A stretch of DNA of 64,000 bases from Acidobacteriota bacterium (lineage in GTDB: Bacteria > Acidobacteriota > Blastocatellia > RBC074). This document shows, piece after piece, positions 36,485 to 47,765 of the stretch. Every line of letters begins with the position of its first letter. Position 1 is the stretch's first letter. Below the pieces are notes generated by a model that searched no databases, was not told the DNA's origin, and saw nothing but the letters and a program-made list of their open reading frames with translations. A program made the position numbers and the translations under genes. The stretch lies in contig JAFDVI010000005.1 in the NCBI GenBank assembly GCA_018269055.1, positions 116,499 through 180,498 of the forward strand. The letters are read 5' to 3'.

Positions 36485-39231
36485 TCATCTCGCAGTGCAA
36501 CCATTGGATCAACTTTCGACGCACGCCGGGCAGGCAGGTAAGCGGCCAATGCTGCAATCGTCAGCAGAAGAACCGTCGCCAGCGCAATCGTCAGCGGGTC
36601 GTTTGGCTTCAACCCAAAAAGTAGGGAAGACGCCGTTTGCGTTGCCGCCAATGAAGCGAGCACGCCGATGACGATGCCGATCAGCACCAGCGTCAACGCT
36701 TCGCGTAGAACCAACCAAAGCACATTCTGACGCTGCGCGCCGAGCGCCATGCGGATGCCAATTTCGTTGGTGCGTCGCGCGACAGCGTATGACAAAACGC
36801 CGTACAGCCCAATGCAGGCCAGCAACAATGCCGTCAGCCCGAAAAAAGAGCCAAGGCGCGCCACCAGTTTTGGTTGGGCGAGCGAACGGCCAACCTGTTC
36901 GGATAGCGTAGCGACATTATCAATCGGCAGATTGCGGTTGGTTTGGCGTATGGCCTGACGGATTTGCGGAACGATGGATTCAGGCGCGCCGGAAAAACGA
37001 ACTACAAAGTTGCGGAGTGGGTCTGATCGCTGCCCGTGCGCGTAATAGGCCATTGGTCGCAACGTTTCGGTCAGGCTGCCGTACTTGGCGTCCTTGACCA
37101 CGCCGATGACTTCCAGTTCGTCACGAAAGTCCGCCGATTTGCTGAAGCGTTTGCCGAGCGGAGATTCATTTGGAAAGAAGCGGCGAGCCAATGCCTCACT
37201 GATGACAGCAACTTTCTGAGACTGTTCCGTGTCTTGCGGACCGAACGCACGACCGGCGACCAGTGGAATTCCCATTGCGGTGAAAAAGTCCGCGCCAACC
37301 ACGTTTTGTTTCACCACAGGACTTTGCCCATCTGCCAGAGTTTTTTCGCGCGTGTAAATCGGACTTGACCATTGCCCGCCACCGAATACGAAAAAGGAAA
37401 ATGATGCTGCCTGAACACCCGGAACTTGCTTCACTTTGTCTTCAACCTCGCGAAGCAATTGTGAAAGGCGCGCTTCCTTGAAACCGGTCGTCGTGGTGTC
37501 CAGACGGAACAGCATGACGTTTTGCTGATTGAATCCGGTGGGCACGTTTTGCAAATTGATCAGCGTGCGCACGAACAATCCGGCTCCGACCAGCAGCAGC
37601 AGCGAAAGCGCGACTTGCGCGACGACCAGTGCCTTGCCAAAAGGACTTTGCGCGGTTCCTTGTACGGTTCCTTTTCCGCCTTTGAGCGAGGAGTTGGGGT
37701 CAAGCCGCGCTGCGCGCAACGCCGGAGCCGTGCCGAAGATCAGCGCGGAAAGCAACGAAGCCAGCAGCGTGAATCCCAGAATGCGAAGATTGGGCGTGAC
37801 GTCCAGCGGCAGCGGCTCCGGCCCATCCGAAGCCATCATCAGCAGCAAGCGGCTGCCCCACCAAGCCAACGCGATTCCCGCCAATCCGCCAAATGCCGCC
37901 AGCAACACGCTTTCGGTGAGCAACTGACGAACAAGCCGTAACCGGCCTGCGCCCAGCGACAGGCGCACGGCGAATTCTTTTTGCCGGCTGGCGGCGCGCG
38001 CCAGCAACAGGTTCGCCACGTTGGCGCAGGCGATCAGCAACACCAACCCCACCACAGCCATCAGGATTTTCAGGGAAAGCGAAAACTGTTGTCGCAAACC
38101 GGCAATGCCATTGCCGGCGGGCGTCAATTCAATGTGTGCTTTCTGAATGTCCTGCAATCGTTCGGGCGATGCTTGCGCGCCGGCCCATTCCTGCAAAGAT
38201 TGTTTGAACAACAGGTTCACGGCTGCGCTTGCTTGTTCGGTACTCACGCCGCTTTTCAGCCGGCCGATCAGATACAGCGACTGGGCTTCTCTATCATTCC
38301 GCCCGTTCCAATGCGCGGGGGGTAACTGGGCTTCCATCGCCAGCGGAACCCAAATGTCCGGCGCTTGCCCGACCGTCGTGCCGAAAAACTCCTTTGGCGC
38401 GACGCCGATGATCGTGTAAGTCGTCTGGTCAATCGTGATGGTTTTGCCGACGGCCGATGGATCGCCGCCGAGCCTGCGTTCCCACCATGCATTACTGATT
38501 ACTGCGACCGGATGCCCGCCGGGCGTTTGATCGTCTGCTTCGGTGATGACGCGTCCCAAACCGGCGTTGACGCCCAGCACGGGGAAATACGTGCCGGAAA
38601 CCAGTTGCACGTCCATTTGTTCCAGTTCACCGCTTGAGCTGTCGGTACTGACAGTGCCGTGCACGCTCCAAGGCATGCTCAGAAGCGATGCCACATCGGA
38701 AAAGACTTCGTTGTGCTGTTTGACTTCTTGATAAAACGGGTAGGAAAAGAGATCCGTGCTTCTTTTGGGAAAGCTGTTGGTCAGGCCGCCGTCTTCAGCG
38801 TTTCCAAAAAGCACCAACTGTTCCGGCTCTTGTACAGGCAGCGATTTGAGCAGCACGAGATCCAGAAAACTGAAAATCGCCGTGTTTGCGCCAATGCCCA
38901 GCGCCAGCGAAAGCACCGCAATCAACGCGAAGCCCGGCGCTTTGAGCAACATTCGCAATCCGTAACGCAAGTCCTGAAACATCTCATCCTCCAGTCTATG
39001 TGGTTGTAAAAGTATCGCGTCCCAAAACGCGCCAAGGCTTCGGCGCAACAAATCCTGTTTGTTGCGCCAGTCGAGTTTGTCCCAATCTCCGAGCAACAGT
39101 TCGCGATGCCGCAATTCGGCTTCCCATTCCTGCCGCCAATCCGCGCGCAAGCGGCGCGGCACCAAAACGCCGAGAAGGGCGATGAGCCATTGCCAGAAGC
39201 GAAACTGAGTTGTTAGGCTGACCTTCGTCAT
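36481..39231 (-). CDS. ADOP-family permease (ADOP-11), class 2 prefix
   Basis: The product is 916 residues. The ATG at 39231 is 6 bp after the ADOP-12 stop, with TGAGGATGG just before it. Prefix: FRFWQWLIALLGVLVPRRLR then [20 protein letters not shown]. Its body is closest to ADOP-4 of a different operon: PVQEPEQLVLFGNAEDGG, DLFSYPFYQEVKQHNEVFSD and ALLLACIGLYGVLSYAVARR have near-identical counterparts there. Ends ARRASKVDPMVALRDE. This similarity points to gene or operon duplication rather than to divergence within one operon. Confidence 0.9.
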   Translation of the reverse strand: MTKVSLTTQFRFWQWLIALLGVLVPRRLRADWRQEWEAELRHRELLLGDWDKLDWRNKQDLLRRSLGAFWDAILLQPHRLEDEMFQDLRYGLRMLLKAPGFALIAVLSLALGIGANTAIFSFLDLVLLKSLPVQEPEQLVLFGNAEDGGLTNSFPKRSTDLFSYPFYQEVKQHNEVFSDVASLLSMPWSVHGTVSTDSSSGELEQMDVQLVSGTYFPVLGVNAGLGRVITEADDQTPGGHPVAVISNAWWERRLGGDPSAVGKTITIDQTTYTIIGVAPKEFFGTTVGQAPDIWVPLAMEAQLPPAHWNGRNDREAQSLYLIGRLKSGVSTEQASAAVNLLFKQSLQEWAGAQASPERLQDIQKAHIELTPAGNGIAGLRQQFSLSLKILMAVVGLVLLIACANVANLLLARAASRQKEFAVRLSLGAGRLRLVRQLLTESVLLAAFGGLAGIALAWWGSRLLLMMASDGPEPLPLDVTPNLRILGFTLLASLLSALIFGTAPALRAARLDPNSSLKGGKGTVQGTAQSPFGKALVVAQVALSLLLLVGAGLFVRTLINLQNVPTGFNQQNVMLFRLDTTTTGFKEARLSQLLREVEDKVKQVPGVQAASFSFFVFGGGQWSSPIYTREKTLADGQSPVVKQNVVGADFFTAMGIPLVAGRAFGPQDTEQSQKVAVISEALARRFFPNESPLGKRFSKSADFRDELEVIGVVKDAKYGSLTETLRPMAYYAHGQRSDPLRNFVVRFSGAPESIVPQIRQAIRQTNRNLPIDNVATLSEQVGRSLAQPKLVARLGSFFGLTALLLACIGLYGVLSYAVARRTNEIGIRMALGAQRQNVLWLVLREALTLVLIGIVIGVLASLAATQTASSLLFGLKPNDPLTIALATVLLLTIAALAAYLPARRASKVDPMVALRDE

Positions 39232-39237
39232 CCATCC

Positions 39238-41913
39238 TCACTCATAACGAAGGGCTTCGAGCGGATCCACCTTGGTCGCGCGCCGCGCCGGAATCCAGCA
39301 GGCGAGCAGAGCAACACACACGAAAGCAAAGCCCACGCTGATCAGGACGAGCGGGTCGGTAGACTGTACCCCGAACAGGAATGTCCTGAGGAATTTCGAA
39401 AGAAAAATGGAAGCCACCAAACCGATCGCCACGCCGCCCGTGATCAGCCGCAATCCTTCGCCGAAAATGAGTTTGAGAATGTCTTGCCGCTCTGCGCCAA
39501 CGGCCGTGCGAATGGCAATTTCGCGCCGCCGAGCGGCCACCGAAAGCGACAGCACGCCGTAAATGCCGACCAGTGTCAGAACACTGGCCACGATGGCGAA
39601 TCCAGCCAGCAATTGCATCGCGAAATTGCGCGACGCCTGTGAATCGTCCCGAATCTGTTCCAGCGTTTTTATCTTTTCGACGGCGGCGGTCGGGTCAACC
39701 GCGCGAAGTTCGCGTTGGATTGTGGCGGCCACGGCACGAGGGCCCGCCGTTGTGCGGACAACCAGGTGTTTTGAAAATGCGCCCATCTGCCAGAAGGAAA
39801 CATAGATTTCCGGCTCGGCTGCCTGCGTCAAATCATCGGTGCGCGCATTGCTGACCACTCCGGCAATCTCCGCCGCCGGCTGTTGCCGCCCGCGAAGCCA
39901 GAGTTTTTTTCCGATGGGATTGGTTTGAGGAAAATAGTGTTCGACAAAGGCTTGGTTGACAATCGCAACCGGCGGCGCGGTATTGATGTCAGTAGCGCGG
40001 AACTCCCTGCCTTCGGAAATTGCAAGGCCCATCAGCTTGAAATAGTCTTCTGTGACAGAGCGCAGCGGAATGGAAAGCCTGTCGCTGGGCTTGGCGGGAA
40101 TGGGTTGTCCTTCGATTTCAACAGAGCCGGGCCAGTTATTGCCGGTCAGAGGCACCCCCCAGGCGAACGCGGCTTGCTGCACTCCTGGCAGTGCGGATAC
40201 GCGTTCCAGCGCGCGATGGTGAAAATCATTCCAATTCCCCTGCACCGCCGTGACGCTCATGGTCAGGATACGTTGGGTGTCATACCCTGTCTGCACATTG
40301 GCCAGGTTATGCATGGTGCGAATCAACAGCCCTGCGCCCACCAACAGCGCTAATGTCAGGGCTGTTTGCGCCATCGCTACGCCGCGCAGCAGGCGACGCT
40401 CTCCACGTCCGGCGCTGCTTTTCGGCCCTGCGCTTTTCAGCGTATTCATTGGCTCCAGGCGGGAAGCGAGCAAGGCGGGAATCAGCCCTGCAAGCAGAGC
40501 CGCGATGATGGCCGCACCCAGGCCAAATGCCAATTCCGGCCAGCCCAGCGCGACCGCATCCAACCGTGGAATGGCGTGTCCGCCGACAAGTTTGAACAGT
40601 TTGACAATCCCAAAGGCGAGGCCAATGCCGAGCGCCCCGCCCAACAGCGCCAGAAGCAGGCTTTCCAGGCAAACCTGGCGAAACAGCGCAGCTCGCCCTG
40701 CCCCCAAAGCACAGCGGATGGCATATTCCTGCTGTCGTCCGAGCCCGCGTACCAACAACAGCGCGGCGACGTTACCGCAAGCAATCAACAGAACCAGCCC
40801 CGCCGCTCCCAACAGAGGCAGCAGAATTTGACGCCCGTCGCGATTCATTTCCGTTGTCAGCGGTTGTACCTGCGCCGTCACGCCGGCGAAGTCCTGATCG
40901 GATTGTCCTTCCCGCGCTGTGATGATGCTGAGTTCCGCCTGCGCCTGGGTAGGTGTGATTCCATTTTGCAATCGCCCGACGACATTCCACATTTGCTGTT
41001 TCATTCGGTCAGGCGGAACCACTGCCAACGTCCAGAAATCCACCTGCGCGTTGACATCATAATTGGGCTCGTCCTGAGTGCTGGGAGACGGCAGAAACCG
41101 TATGCCGGGCGGCATAACGCCGATGATTGTGGGGGGCGTATCCTGGCGGCTGATACGGATGGTCTTGCCGACGACGTTGGGATCACCATTGAACTTTCGC
41201 TGCCACAGGTCATATCCCAGGATAATCACTGGCGGCGCATTGGCCCCGATGTCGAAATCCTGAAAAGTGCGCCCCAGTTTGGGTTGAAGTCCGGCAACGC
41301 GGAAATAATCCCTGGTCACCCACATGCCTTGAAGCGATTCGCTGCCTTCATCAGAAACGAGGAAGTTGAATGACCAGCGATACGCCGCAATCGAATCGAA
41401 AGACTTGGTTTCTTTTTGCCATTCCTGCCACTGCGCAGCCGCCCAATCGGGCGGACGCGGCGTTTGCTGGCCGTTTGTCCGGGCGGAGGGGATCAGCACC
41501 AACTGCTCCGGTTTTTGATAGGGCGGCGGGGTTAATAACACTCCCTGAATCAAGCTGAACACCGCTGAAGTTGCGCCAATCCCCAATGACAGCGTGAGTA
41601 CGGCAATCAACGTGAATCCCGGTTGTTTCAACAGCAATCGAACGCCAAATCGCAAATCTTGAATCATTTTGTCCTCCCACCATTCTGGTTGCAAGAGCAA
41701 CGCATCCCAGAACGCGCCCAGGCTGCGCCACAACAAATCAAACTTGTATTGCCAGTCGAGCCGGTCCCATTCGGCCAGCATCAATTCGCGGTACCGCAAC
41801 TCGGCTTCCCATTCCTGTCGCCAATCCGCGCGCAACCGGCGCGGGACGATCACCCCAATCAAATGGATCAGCCAAAGATGCGGCTTCAAATGGACTCTCC
41901 TGTTGTTCCACAT
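39238..41913 (-). CDS. ADOP-family permease (ADOP-12), class 2 prefix
   Basis: The product is 891 residues from the ATG at 41913 (MWNNRRVHLKPHLWLIHLIG). A TTG at 41889 with a better ribosome site (AGGAG, 7 nt) is a credible alternative; the ATG gives the prefix length seen in ADOP-7. The prefix continues [20 protein letters not shown]. The permease body is the most divergent in the array: the first loop has TPPPYQKPEQLVLIPSARTN, FtsX domain 1 has LLIACGNVAALLLVRGLGRQ (G for A, A for N in the ACANVANL motif), and FtsX domain 2 has VAARRREIAIRTAVGAERQD. Ends [16 protein letters not shown]. Confidence 0.9.
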   Translation of the reverse strand: MWNNRRVHLKPHLWLIHLIGVIVPRRLRADWRQEWEAELRYRELMLAEWDRLDWQYKFDLLWRSLGAFWDALLLQPEWWEDKMIQDLRFGVRLLLKQPGFTLIAVLTLSLGIGATSAVFSLIQGVLLTPPPYQKPEQLVLIPSARTNGQQTPRPPDWAAAQWQEWQKETKSFDSIAAYRWSFNFLVSDEGSESLQGMWVTRDYFRVAGLQPKLGRTFQDFDIGANAPPVIILGYDLWQRKFNGDPNVVGKTIRISRQDTPPTIIGVMPPGIRFLPSPSTQDEPNYDVNAQVDFWTLAVVPPDRMKQQMWNVVGRLQNGITPTQAQAELSIITAREGQSDQDFAGVTAQVQPLTTEMNRDGRQILLPLLGAAGLVLLIACGNVAALLLVRGLGRQQEYAIRCALGAGRAALFRQVCLESLLLALLGGALGIGLAFGIVKLFKLVGGHAIPRLDAVALGWPELAFGLGAAIIAALLAGLIPALLASRLEPMNTLKSAGPKSSAGRGERRLLRGVAMAQTALTLALLVGAGLLIRTMHNLANVQTGYDTQRILTMSVTAVQGNWNDFHHRALERVSALPGVQQAAFAWGVPLTGNNWPGSVEIEGQPIPAKPSDRLSIPLRSVTEDYFKLMGLAISEGREFRATDINTAPPVAIVNQAFVEHYFPQTNPIGKKLWLRGRQQPAAEIAGVVSNARTDDLTQAAEPEIYVSFWQMGAFSKHLVVRTTAGPRAVAATIQRELRAVDPTAAVEKIKTLEQIRDDSQASRNFAMQLLAGFAIVASVLTLVGIYGVLSLSVAARRREIAIRTAVGAERQDILKLIFGEGLRLITGGVAIGLVASIFLSKFLRTFLFGVQSTDPLVLISVGFAFVCVALLACWIPARRATKVDPLEALRYE

Positions 41914-41929
41914 TCCACAATTCGCAAGC

Positions 41930-44626
41930 TCATTCGTGACGCAGCGCCACCAGCGGATCAACCCGCGTTGCCCTGCGCGCCGGAATGTAACAAGCCAGCA
42001 GCGCAACGCCGACGAGCACAACCGTTACGGTGGCAAATGACAGCGGATCGGTCGCGCTCACGCCGAAAAGCAAAGTTTGCAGCAGCCGCGTCAACCCGAA
42101 AGCGCAGATCAATCCAGCGCCGACACCCGCCGCGACAAGCCGCAGATTTTCGCCGATGATCAGTTTCAGAATGTCCAGGGATTGCGCGCCCAGCGCAAGA
42201 CGGATGCCCAGTTCTCCGGTGCGTTGCGTCACCGCGTAAGCCACAACGCCATAAATTCCCACCGCCGCCAGCAGCACGGCCAGCGCCGATAACCAGTTCA
42301 GCAACACAGCGCTGAAGCGTGGTCGCGCCAGATTGGCCGAAACCTGCTCTTCCATCGTCACAATGCCGGTGGCGACTTGCGTCGGGTCAATCGCGGCGAT
42401 TTCCCGCCGCACCGTCGCAATAAACGCCGCCGGATCGCCCGTTGTGCGCACGGCAAAATGATTGAGCGTATTCCCGGCCTGCGTGTTGGGCGCGTAAATG
42501 TCCCAGCGAACGTCTTCCAATTCGCGATAATGTGCGTCGCCCGCGATGCCTACAATTGTGCGCCAGGGAGATTCGGGGTCTGAAGGGTTGAGCTGGATGC
42601 GCTGGCCGACCGGATCAACGCCGGGCGCAAAGACGCGGCGCGCCATTGTTTCGCTGATGATGACGACCGGAGATGAATCAGGAGTATCGAAATCGGAAAA
42701 CTCGCGACCGGCTTTGAGCGGAATTCCCAGGGTGCGGAAATAATGCGGCGTGACGACTTCATAATTTGCCACAGTGTTTTTGCCGGCCTGGTCGGGCGTC
42801 TGATCGGGCAGCGCGAATTGCGCCTCCCAACCGATGGAACCTTCCAATGGCCGCGTCAACACCGCGGCAGCGGCAACGACGCCGGGTTGCGATTCCAATC
42901 GTTCGATCAATTGCCGGTAAAATTCGCGTTGCGGCGTCGGGTAACCGAATCTGGGCGCAGTCGCTTGGCTATATTTCGGGCCTGTCAGCCGCAATTGCAT
43001 CGTCAACACATTCTGTGAATTGAAGCCCAGATGGACCCGGCTCAGATTCCAGAAGCTGCGCAGGATCAACGTTGCGCCGACCAACATCACCATCGTGATT
43101 GCGATTTCGGCGATCACCAGCGAAGCGCGCAACCGCCTGCCTGACCGTCCGCCCGCCATTTTGCCGCCGCCTTCGCAAAGCATTTCATTCAGATTGAGCC
43201 GGGAAGCCGCTAGCGCGGGCGCAAGTCCGGCCAGAAACGCGGTCAACAACGTCACTGAGAAACTGAAAAGAAGTGCGACCGAATTCAGCCTGACCGTTTC
43301 AATCCGTGGGATGTCCGTGGGCGCAACCCAGACCAGCAAATGAATCAACCAGTAGGCCAGCGCCACGCCCGCCGCGCCGCCCAAAATTGCCAACAAGGCG
43401 CTTTCACAAAGCAACTGCCGCACAATCCGTCCCCGCCCCGCGCCGATTGCCGCGCGCACGGCGAATTCGCGGCGGCGCGCCGATGCCCGTACCAGCAACA
43501 GGTTGGCGACGTTTGCCGCGCCAATCAACAACAACAACGCTGTCGCCGCCAGCAACAACCACAACGCGGGACGCGCGTTGCCGAACAGATGATGGGCCAA
43601 TGGTTTGATGACGACGCGCTGCCCTTCGGCTTTGGTTTCAGGATGTTCCCGCGCCACGCGCGTGATGATTGCATTCAACTCGGCTTCGGCTTCGGTCAAC
43701 GAAACGCCCGGCTTCAATCTGCCGATAACCTGCAGGAATTCGGCGGAGCGGTTTTCGATGGCGCGCGGCCGCATCGTCGCCTGCAACGGAATCCACATCT
43801 CCGCGCCCTTGGGAAACTCGAATTGCGGCGGCATCACGCCGACGACTGTAAACCCCTGCTGCGTCAGCGTAATGGTTTGGCCGACAATGTTCGGATCGCT
43901 GCCGAACCGTTCGCGCCATAGCCGGTCGCTCAACACGACAACCGGCGGCCCGCCCACTACGTCGTCTCCCTCATTCAAAACGCGTCCAACCGCAGCCTGC
44001 GCGCCCAACAGATTGAAAAATCCGCCGCTGACTTTCGAGCTTTCCACCTGCACTGCCTCGCCTCGCCCGGTCAGCACATACCCGTAACCGTAAGTCGTCG
44101 TCGGCATGACCGCCATTTCGTCGAAGCTGCGCTGTTGCGCCCGCCAGTCTTTGAATTCGGCAAAGGACATTTCCAGCAGCGGGTTGTACGCGACCGTGTC
44201 CCGCTTCCAGGCGACAACCAGCCGTTCCTGATTTGCAAAAGGCAGCGGGCGTAGCAGCACGGCGTGAATCACGCTAAAGATCGCCGTGTTGGCTCCAATC
44301 CCTAACGCCAGCGTCAACGCGGCAATCAGTGTGAAGCCCGGATTTTTCCGCAGCATTCGCAAGCCAAACCTCAAATCTCGAATCACTTCATCCTCCCATC
44401 TTCGCGGTTGCAGCAACAGCGCATCCCAAAACGCGCCCACACTGCGCCAGAGCAAATCGAGTTTGCTGCGCCAATACAGCTTGTCCCATTCCGCCAACAG
44501 CGCTTCGCGATACCGCAATTCCGCCTCCCATTCCTGCCGCCAATCCGCGCGCACGCGACGCGGCACGATTACGCCAGCCAGGCGAATCAACCAAAACCAG
44601 AAGCGAAAGCGCATCGAAGTAGCCAT
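41930..44626 (-). CDS. ADOP-family permease (ADOP-13), class 2 prefix
   Basis: The product is 898 residues, starting [20 protein letters not shown], 7 bp after the ADOP-14 stop. Prefix core: [20 protein letters not shown]. In FtsX domain 1 the usual ACANVANL reads [20 protein letters not shown]. The periplasmic part 2 contains a Pro/Gln-rich stretch with [20 protein letters not shown]. Ends [17 protein letters not shown] long antisense frame opposite it and ADOP-14 is a coding shadow. It is the second permease of the five-gene padR-5 operon. Confidence 0.9.
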   Translation of the reverse strand: MATSMRFRFWFWLIRLAGVIVPRRVRADWRQEWEAELRYREALLAEWDKLYWRSKLDLLWRSVGAFWDALLLQPRRWEDEVIRDLRFGLRMLRKNPGFTLIAALTLALGIGANTAIFSVIHAVLLRPLPFANQERLVVAWKRDTVAYNPLLEMSFAEFKDWRAQQRSFDEMAVMPTTTYGYGYVLTGRGEAVQVESSKVSGGFFNLLGAQAAVGRVLNEGDDVVGGPPVVVLSDRLWRERFGSDPNIVGQTITLTQQGFTVVGVMPPQFEFPKGAEMWIPLQATMRPRAIENRSAEFLQVIGRLKPGVSLTEAEAELNAIITRVAREHPETKAEGQRVVIKPLAHHLFGNARPALWLLLAATALLLLIGAANVANLLLVRASARRREFAVRAAIGAGRGRIVRQLLCESALLAILGGAAGVALAYWLIHLLVWVAPTDIPRIETVRLNSVALLFSFSVTLLTAFLAGLAPALAASRLNLNEMLCEGGGKMAGGRSGRRLRASLVIAEIAITMVMLVGATLILRSFWNLSRVHLGFNSQNVLTMQLRLTGPKYSQATAPRFGYPTPQREFYRQLIERLESQPGVVAAAAVLTRPLEGSIGWEAQFALPDQTPDQAGKNTVANYEVVTPHYFRTLGIPLKAGREFSDFDTPDSSPVVIISETMARRVFAPGVDPVGQRIQLNPSDPESPWRTIVGIAGDAHYRELEDVRWDIYAPNTQAGNTLNHFAVRTTGDPAAFIATVRREIAAIDPTQVATGIVTMEEQVSANLARPRFSAVLLNWLSALAVLLAAVGIYGVVAYAVTQRTGELGIRLALGAQSLDILKLIIGENLRLVAAGVGAGLICAFGLTRLLQTLLFGVSATDPLSFATVTVVLVGVALLACYIPARRATRVDPLVALRHE

Positions 44627-44633
44627 TTGGTTT

Positions 44634-47261
44634 TTATTGGCATCGCAATGCCGTCAGCGGATCCACGCGCGTCGCTCTGCGGGCAGGAATCCAGCAAGCC
44701 AGCAAGGCCACCACCACCAGCAACAGCGGAATCAGGATGAACGTCAGCGGATCGGTCGCGCTGACGGCAAACAGGAAAGTCCGCATCACCCGCGTCAACG
44801 CAACTGCGCCTCCCAGTCCGATTGCCACACCGAGCAAGGTCAGCCACAAGCCTTGTCGCAGCACCAGCCGCAGCACGTCGTTGGTTTGTGCGCCAAGCGC
44901 GACTCGGACGCCGATTTCGTGTGTACGTTGTGTTACGGCGTAAGCCATCACGCCATAGATTCCCACCGCCGCCAAGACCAGCGCGACAGCCGCAAAAATG
45001 CCCAGCAGCAGCATGTTGAAACGCTGCGCTTCGACCGAAGCGCCGATCACATCGCGCAAGCTGCGCACGCGCGTCATGGGAATTTGCGGGTCAACTTTCC
45101 AAACGCGTTCCTTGATCGCGCCGGTCAATGCCGCCGCATCGCTTTGGCCGCGCACAACCAGATTCATCCAGCGCTTCCACGCACGACCCGATTGCACATA
45201 CGGCGAGTACAGCGCGGGCAGCGTATCGGTGTTCAAACCGAAATACTTCACATCCGGCGCCACGCCGACAATTGTGATCCAACGATCGTTGGGATCGCGC
45301 GCCCAGCGCACACGTTTGCCGATGGGGTTCTGGTCGCTGAAAAACTGGCGCACCAGGGTTTGATTGACAATTCCAACCAGCGGCGCATTTTCCTGATCCT
45401 GCGCGGAAAAATCTCTGCCGCTGAGCAGCGGGATTTGCATTGCGTGGAAAAAATCGCCTTCGACGCTGATGGTTTGCACGTCCGGCTCGCTGCCTTCGGC
45501 CAGTTGTTGACCTTCAACCAGGAAGTTGTGCGTCAGCCAATCGCCGCTCAAGGGGACTTCGCTGACCAGCGCGGCTCGAACGCCGGGCAAGGTGTTGACT
45601 TCGTCCAGCAGCGCGCGGCGATATTGCGATTGTTTGGGAATTTCCTTGTATCGCGCTTCGGGCAGTTCGATGCGCATCGTGACAGTGTTATCCGGGTTGA
45701 AACCGGGTTGGACGGAGCGCAGGTGCCAGAAGCTTTTGATCAACAATCCTGCGCCAATCAACAACACCAGCGCCAATCCGATTTCGATGACGACCAGCGC
45801 CAGACGAATGCGTTGCCGCGAAGTCCCAGCAACACCGCGTCCGCCTTCTTTCAGCGAATCGTTGACATTGATTCGCAGTGCATGCCAGGCGGGCGCAAGT
45901 CCAAAAAATATTCCCGTCGCAATGGAAACGCCCAATGCGAAGAGCATCACGCGGCTGTCCACCCGAACGGTATCGAGCAATGGCACATCCGCCGGTTTCA
46001 GCGCCAGCAACAACTCAACTCCGAGGTAGGCCAACCCGACGCCCGCAAGGCCGCCCAGCAAGGCGACCAACACGCTTTCGGTCAAAAGCTGGCGCGTCAA
46101 TCGCAAGCGCCCAGCGCCCAATGCGACGCGCACGACCAATTCCTGCTCTCGCGTTGCCGCTCTGGCCAACAGCAAATTGGCGAAATTGGCGCAGGCAATC
46201 AGCAGCACCAATCCGACGGCTCCGAACAGCACCAACAGCGGCGTGCGAAACTCTCCAACAATGCGGTCGTGCAGCGGAAAGAGCGTTGTCAACCGTCCGC
46301 GACTTTCCGCTGGAAAGGCTTCGGCCAGGCGTTTGTCAATTGTGCGCATATCTTCCAGCGCCTGTTGAATGCCTACGCCGGGTTTGAGCCGCGCAAAGGT
46401 GCGCAGGAAATGCACGCCGCGATAAACCGCCGCCTCTTTCATCGTCACGTTAACCGGAGTCCAGGCCTCGCTGTCATCGCGCGGGGTTTTGAATCCGGCG
46501 GGCATCACGCCGATGACTTCGTAGTTATTGCCGCTGAGGTTCACGGTTTTCCCGATAACGGATTTGTCGCCGCCGAATTGATCACGCCACAACCCGTGAC
46601 TCAATACGACCACGAACGCGCCACCCGGTTTGTCATCTTCCGGCGTGATGGTTCTGCCCAGGTACGGCTGAACGCCCAGGGTGCGGAAAAACGTTCCCGT
46701 CACCATTCCGGCGCGCCATTGTGTGGGTTCCGCGCCGCTCAGGTAATCCAGCGGCGCAATCGTATTGCCGCCAATATCGGCGAATGTCTGGTTCCAGGCG
46801 GCGATGTCCTGCACATCCGGCACCGATTGGTTGGAACGAAAGCTGACCAGTCGCGCGGGGTCGCGGTAAGACAATGGGCGTAACAGCACCGCGTTGACCA
46901 CACTGAAAATGGCCGTGTTTGCGCCAATGCCCAGGGCCAGTGTTACAACTGCAATCACGGTGAAGCTTTTGTGTTTGAACAGCATGCGTAAACCGAACTT
47001 CAAATCTTGGAACATTTCATCCTCCAATCGTTTGGGTTGTAACCAGAGCGCATCCAGGAACGCGCCCAAACTTCGCCGCAGCAAATCCAGTCGGTTGCGC
47101 CAGTCGAGCTTGTCCCATTCGGCCAACAGCGTTTCCCGATACCGCAATTCGGCTTCCCATTCCTGCCGCCAATCGGCGCGCAAACTGCGCGGCACAATCA
47201 CGCCTGCAAAGCGGATTAGAAACAGATGTAGTTTGGGGAAGCGGAGTGAGAGGTCGCCCAT
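44634..47261 (-). CDS. ADOP-family permease (ADOP-14), class 2 prefix, first gene after padR-5
   Basis: The product is 875 residues from the ATG at 47261 ([20 protein letters not shown]). The open frame runs 105 codons further through padR-5, but TGAGGTG, which includes the padR-5 stop, sits 7 nt before this ATG and homologues start here. Prefix core: [20 protein letters not shown]. FtsX domain 1 has [20 protein letters not shown]. FtsX domain 2 begins [20 protein letters not shown]. The ending is [16 protein letters not shown], where the nearly invariant final Glu is Gln. Confidence 0.9.
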   Translation of the reverse strand: MGDLSLRFPKLHLFLIRFAGVIVPRSLRADWRQEWEAELRYRETLLAEWDKLDWRNRLDLLRRSLGAFLDALWLQPKRLEDEMFQDLKFGLRMLFKHKSFTVIAVVTLALGIGANTAIFSVVNAVLLRPLSYRDPARLVSFRSNQSVPDVQDIAAWNQTFADIGGNTIAPLDYLSGAEPTQWRAGMVTGTFFRTLGVQPYLGRTITPEDDKPGGAFVVVLSHGLWRDQFGGDKSVIGKTVNLSGNNYEVIGVMPAGFKTPRDDSEAWTPVNVTMKEAAVYRGVHFLRTFARLKPGVGIQQALEDMRTIDKRLAEAFPAESRGRLTTLFPLHDRIVGEFRTPLLVLFGAVGLVLLIACANFANLLLARAATREQELVVRVALGAGRLRLTRQLLTESVLVALLGGLAGVGLAYLGVELLLALKPADVPLLDTVRVDSRVMLFALGVSIATGIFFGLAPAWHALRINVNDSLKEGGRGVAGTSRQRIRLALVVIEIGLALVLLIGAGLLIKSFWHLRSVQPGFNPDNTVTMRIELPEARYKEIPKQSQYRRALLDEVNTLPGVRAALVSEVPLSGDWLTHNFLVEGQQLAEGSEPDVQTISVEGDFFHAMQIPLLSGRDFSAQDQENAPLVGIVNQTLVRQFFSDQNPIGKRVRWARDPNDRWITIVGVAPDVKYFGLNTDTLPALYSPYVQSGRAWKRWMNLVVRGQSDAAALTGAIKERVWKVDPQIPMTRVRSLRDVIGASVEAQRFNMLLLGIFAAVALVLAAVGIYGVMAYAVTQRTHEIGVRVALGAQTNDVLRLVLRQGLWLTLLGVAIGLGGAVALTRVMRTFLFAVSATDPLTFILIPLLLVVVALLACWIPARRATRVDPLTALRCQ

Positions 47262-47271
47262 TGCCGACACC

Positions 47272-47598
47272 TCACGCGCGAGAAGTTTTGGGTTTGTCGG
47301 TTTTGGGAGCTTGCGTTTGTTCCAACAGCCTGTAGCGGCTGCGGGCATCGGCCAGCGCATCACGGCCTTCGCGCGTGAGTTCGTAATACTTGCGCGGAGG
47401 CCGCGCTTCTTCCTGCGCGATTGCGTGCTTTTCCCACTTGGAACACACGTATCCATTGTCTTCCAATCGTCGTAGCGCTGGATAAACCGTTCCGCTTGGC
47501 AGCCCCGTAACATCCATAATGTCGAATCCGTACTGATACCCGTTGTCCAGCGCCTGCAAAATGACAGCCGCTGCAAACGACAGAAAACTTTTGCCCAT
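47272..47598 (-). CDS. PadR-family transcriptional regulator (padR-5, class II)
   Basis: The product is 108 residues. GAGG lies 7 nt before the ATG. It starts [20 protein letters not shown] and has the class II winged helix [20 protein letters not shown], followed by the wing [20 protein letters not shown]. It leads the largest unit: five permeases in tandem (ADOP-14 to ADOP-10, 47.3-33.8 kb) with gaps or overlaps of at most 16 bp. Its promoter and 16-bp repeats are at 47620-47667, and a bidirectional-looking hairpin at 47692-47725 insulates it from the gene upstream. Confidence 0.92.
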   Translation of the reverse strand: MGKSFLSFAAAVILQALDNGYQYGFDIMDVTGLPSGTVYPALRRLEDNGYVCSKWEKHAIAQEEARPPRKYYELTREGRDALADARSRYRLLEQTQAPKTDKPKTSRA

Positions 47599-47619
47599 CG
47601 GTGAACCTCAAATTTTGAA

Positions 47620-47651
47620 TTGCTATTTCGTTTGCTGCTTATATCGTTTGC
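47620..47651. repeat. two 16-bp direct repeats, likely PadR-5 operator
   Basis: TTGCTATTTCGTTTGC (47620-47635) and TGCTTATATCGTTTGC (47636-47651) match at 12 of 16 positions, with TCGTTTGCT repeated exactly 16 bp apart (47628 and 47644). CTACATAG follows directly at 47651-47658. The repeats cover the -10 box (complement of 47638-47643) and run into the leader. Confidence 0.65.
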
Positions 47652-47667
47652 TACATAGCGTCGTCAA
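47638..47667 (-). promoter_or_regulatory. sigma70-type promoter of padR-5 and the five-permease operon
   Basis: On the minus strand TTGACG (complement of 47662-47667) is followed after 18 nt by TATAAG (complement of 47638-47643). The spacer contains CTATGTAG. Leader length to the ATG is about 33 nt. Confidence 0.65.
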
Positions 47668-47691
47668 TCGAAAATCCCGGATATAGGGAAA

Positions 47692-47725
47692 CAAAAAGGT
47701 CAGGCACGATGGCCTGACCTTTTTG
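47692..47725 (-). terminator. Rho-independent terminator after the lipocalin-like gene
   Basis: CAAAAAGGTCAGGC (47692-47705) and GCCTGACCTTTTTG (47712-47725) form a perfect 14-bp stem with a 6-nt loop. The A/T ends of the stem give T-tracts on both strands. It lies 41 bp after the stop of the gene at 47766 and just upstream of the padR-5 promoter. Confidence 0.85.
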
Positions 47726-47765
47726 TTGGTAAGAAATTGGATTCCGATCTAAAAGTTTACCTGGC

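Noticed and set aside
44286..46883. 865-codon open frame on the plus strand
   Set aside because: It lies exactly antisense to ADOP-13 and ADOP-14, whose products match a known family end to end. Its translation is rich in Gln, His and Arg with no domain, as expected from the complement of GC-rich codons.
47262..47576. 105-codon N-terminal extension of ADOP-14
   Set aside because: It overlaps padR-5 in another frame; TGAGGTG and homology place the start at 47261.
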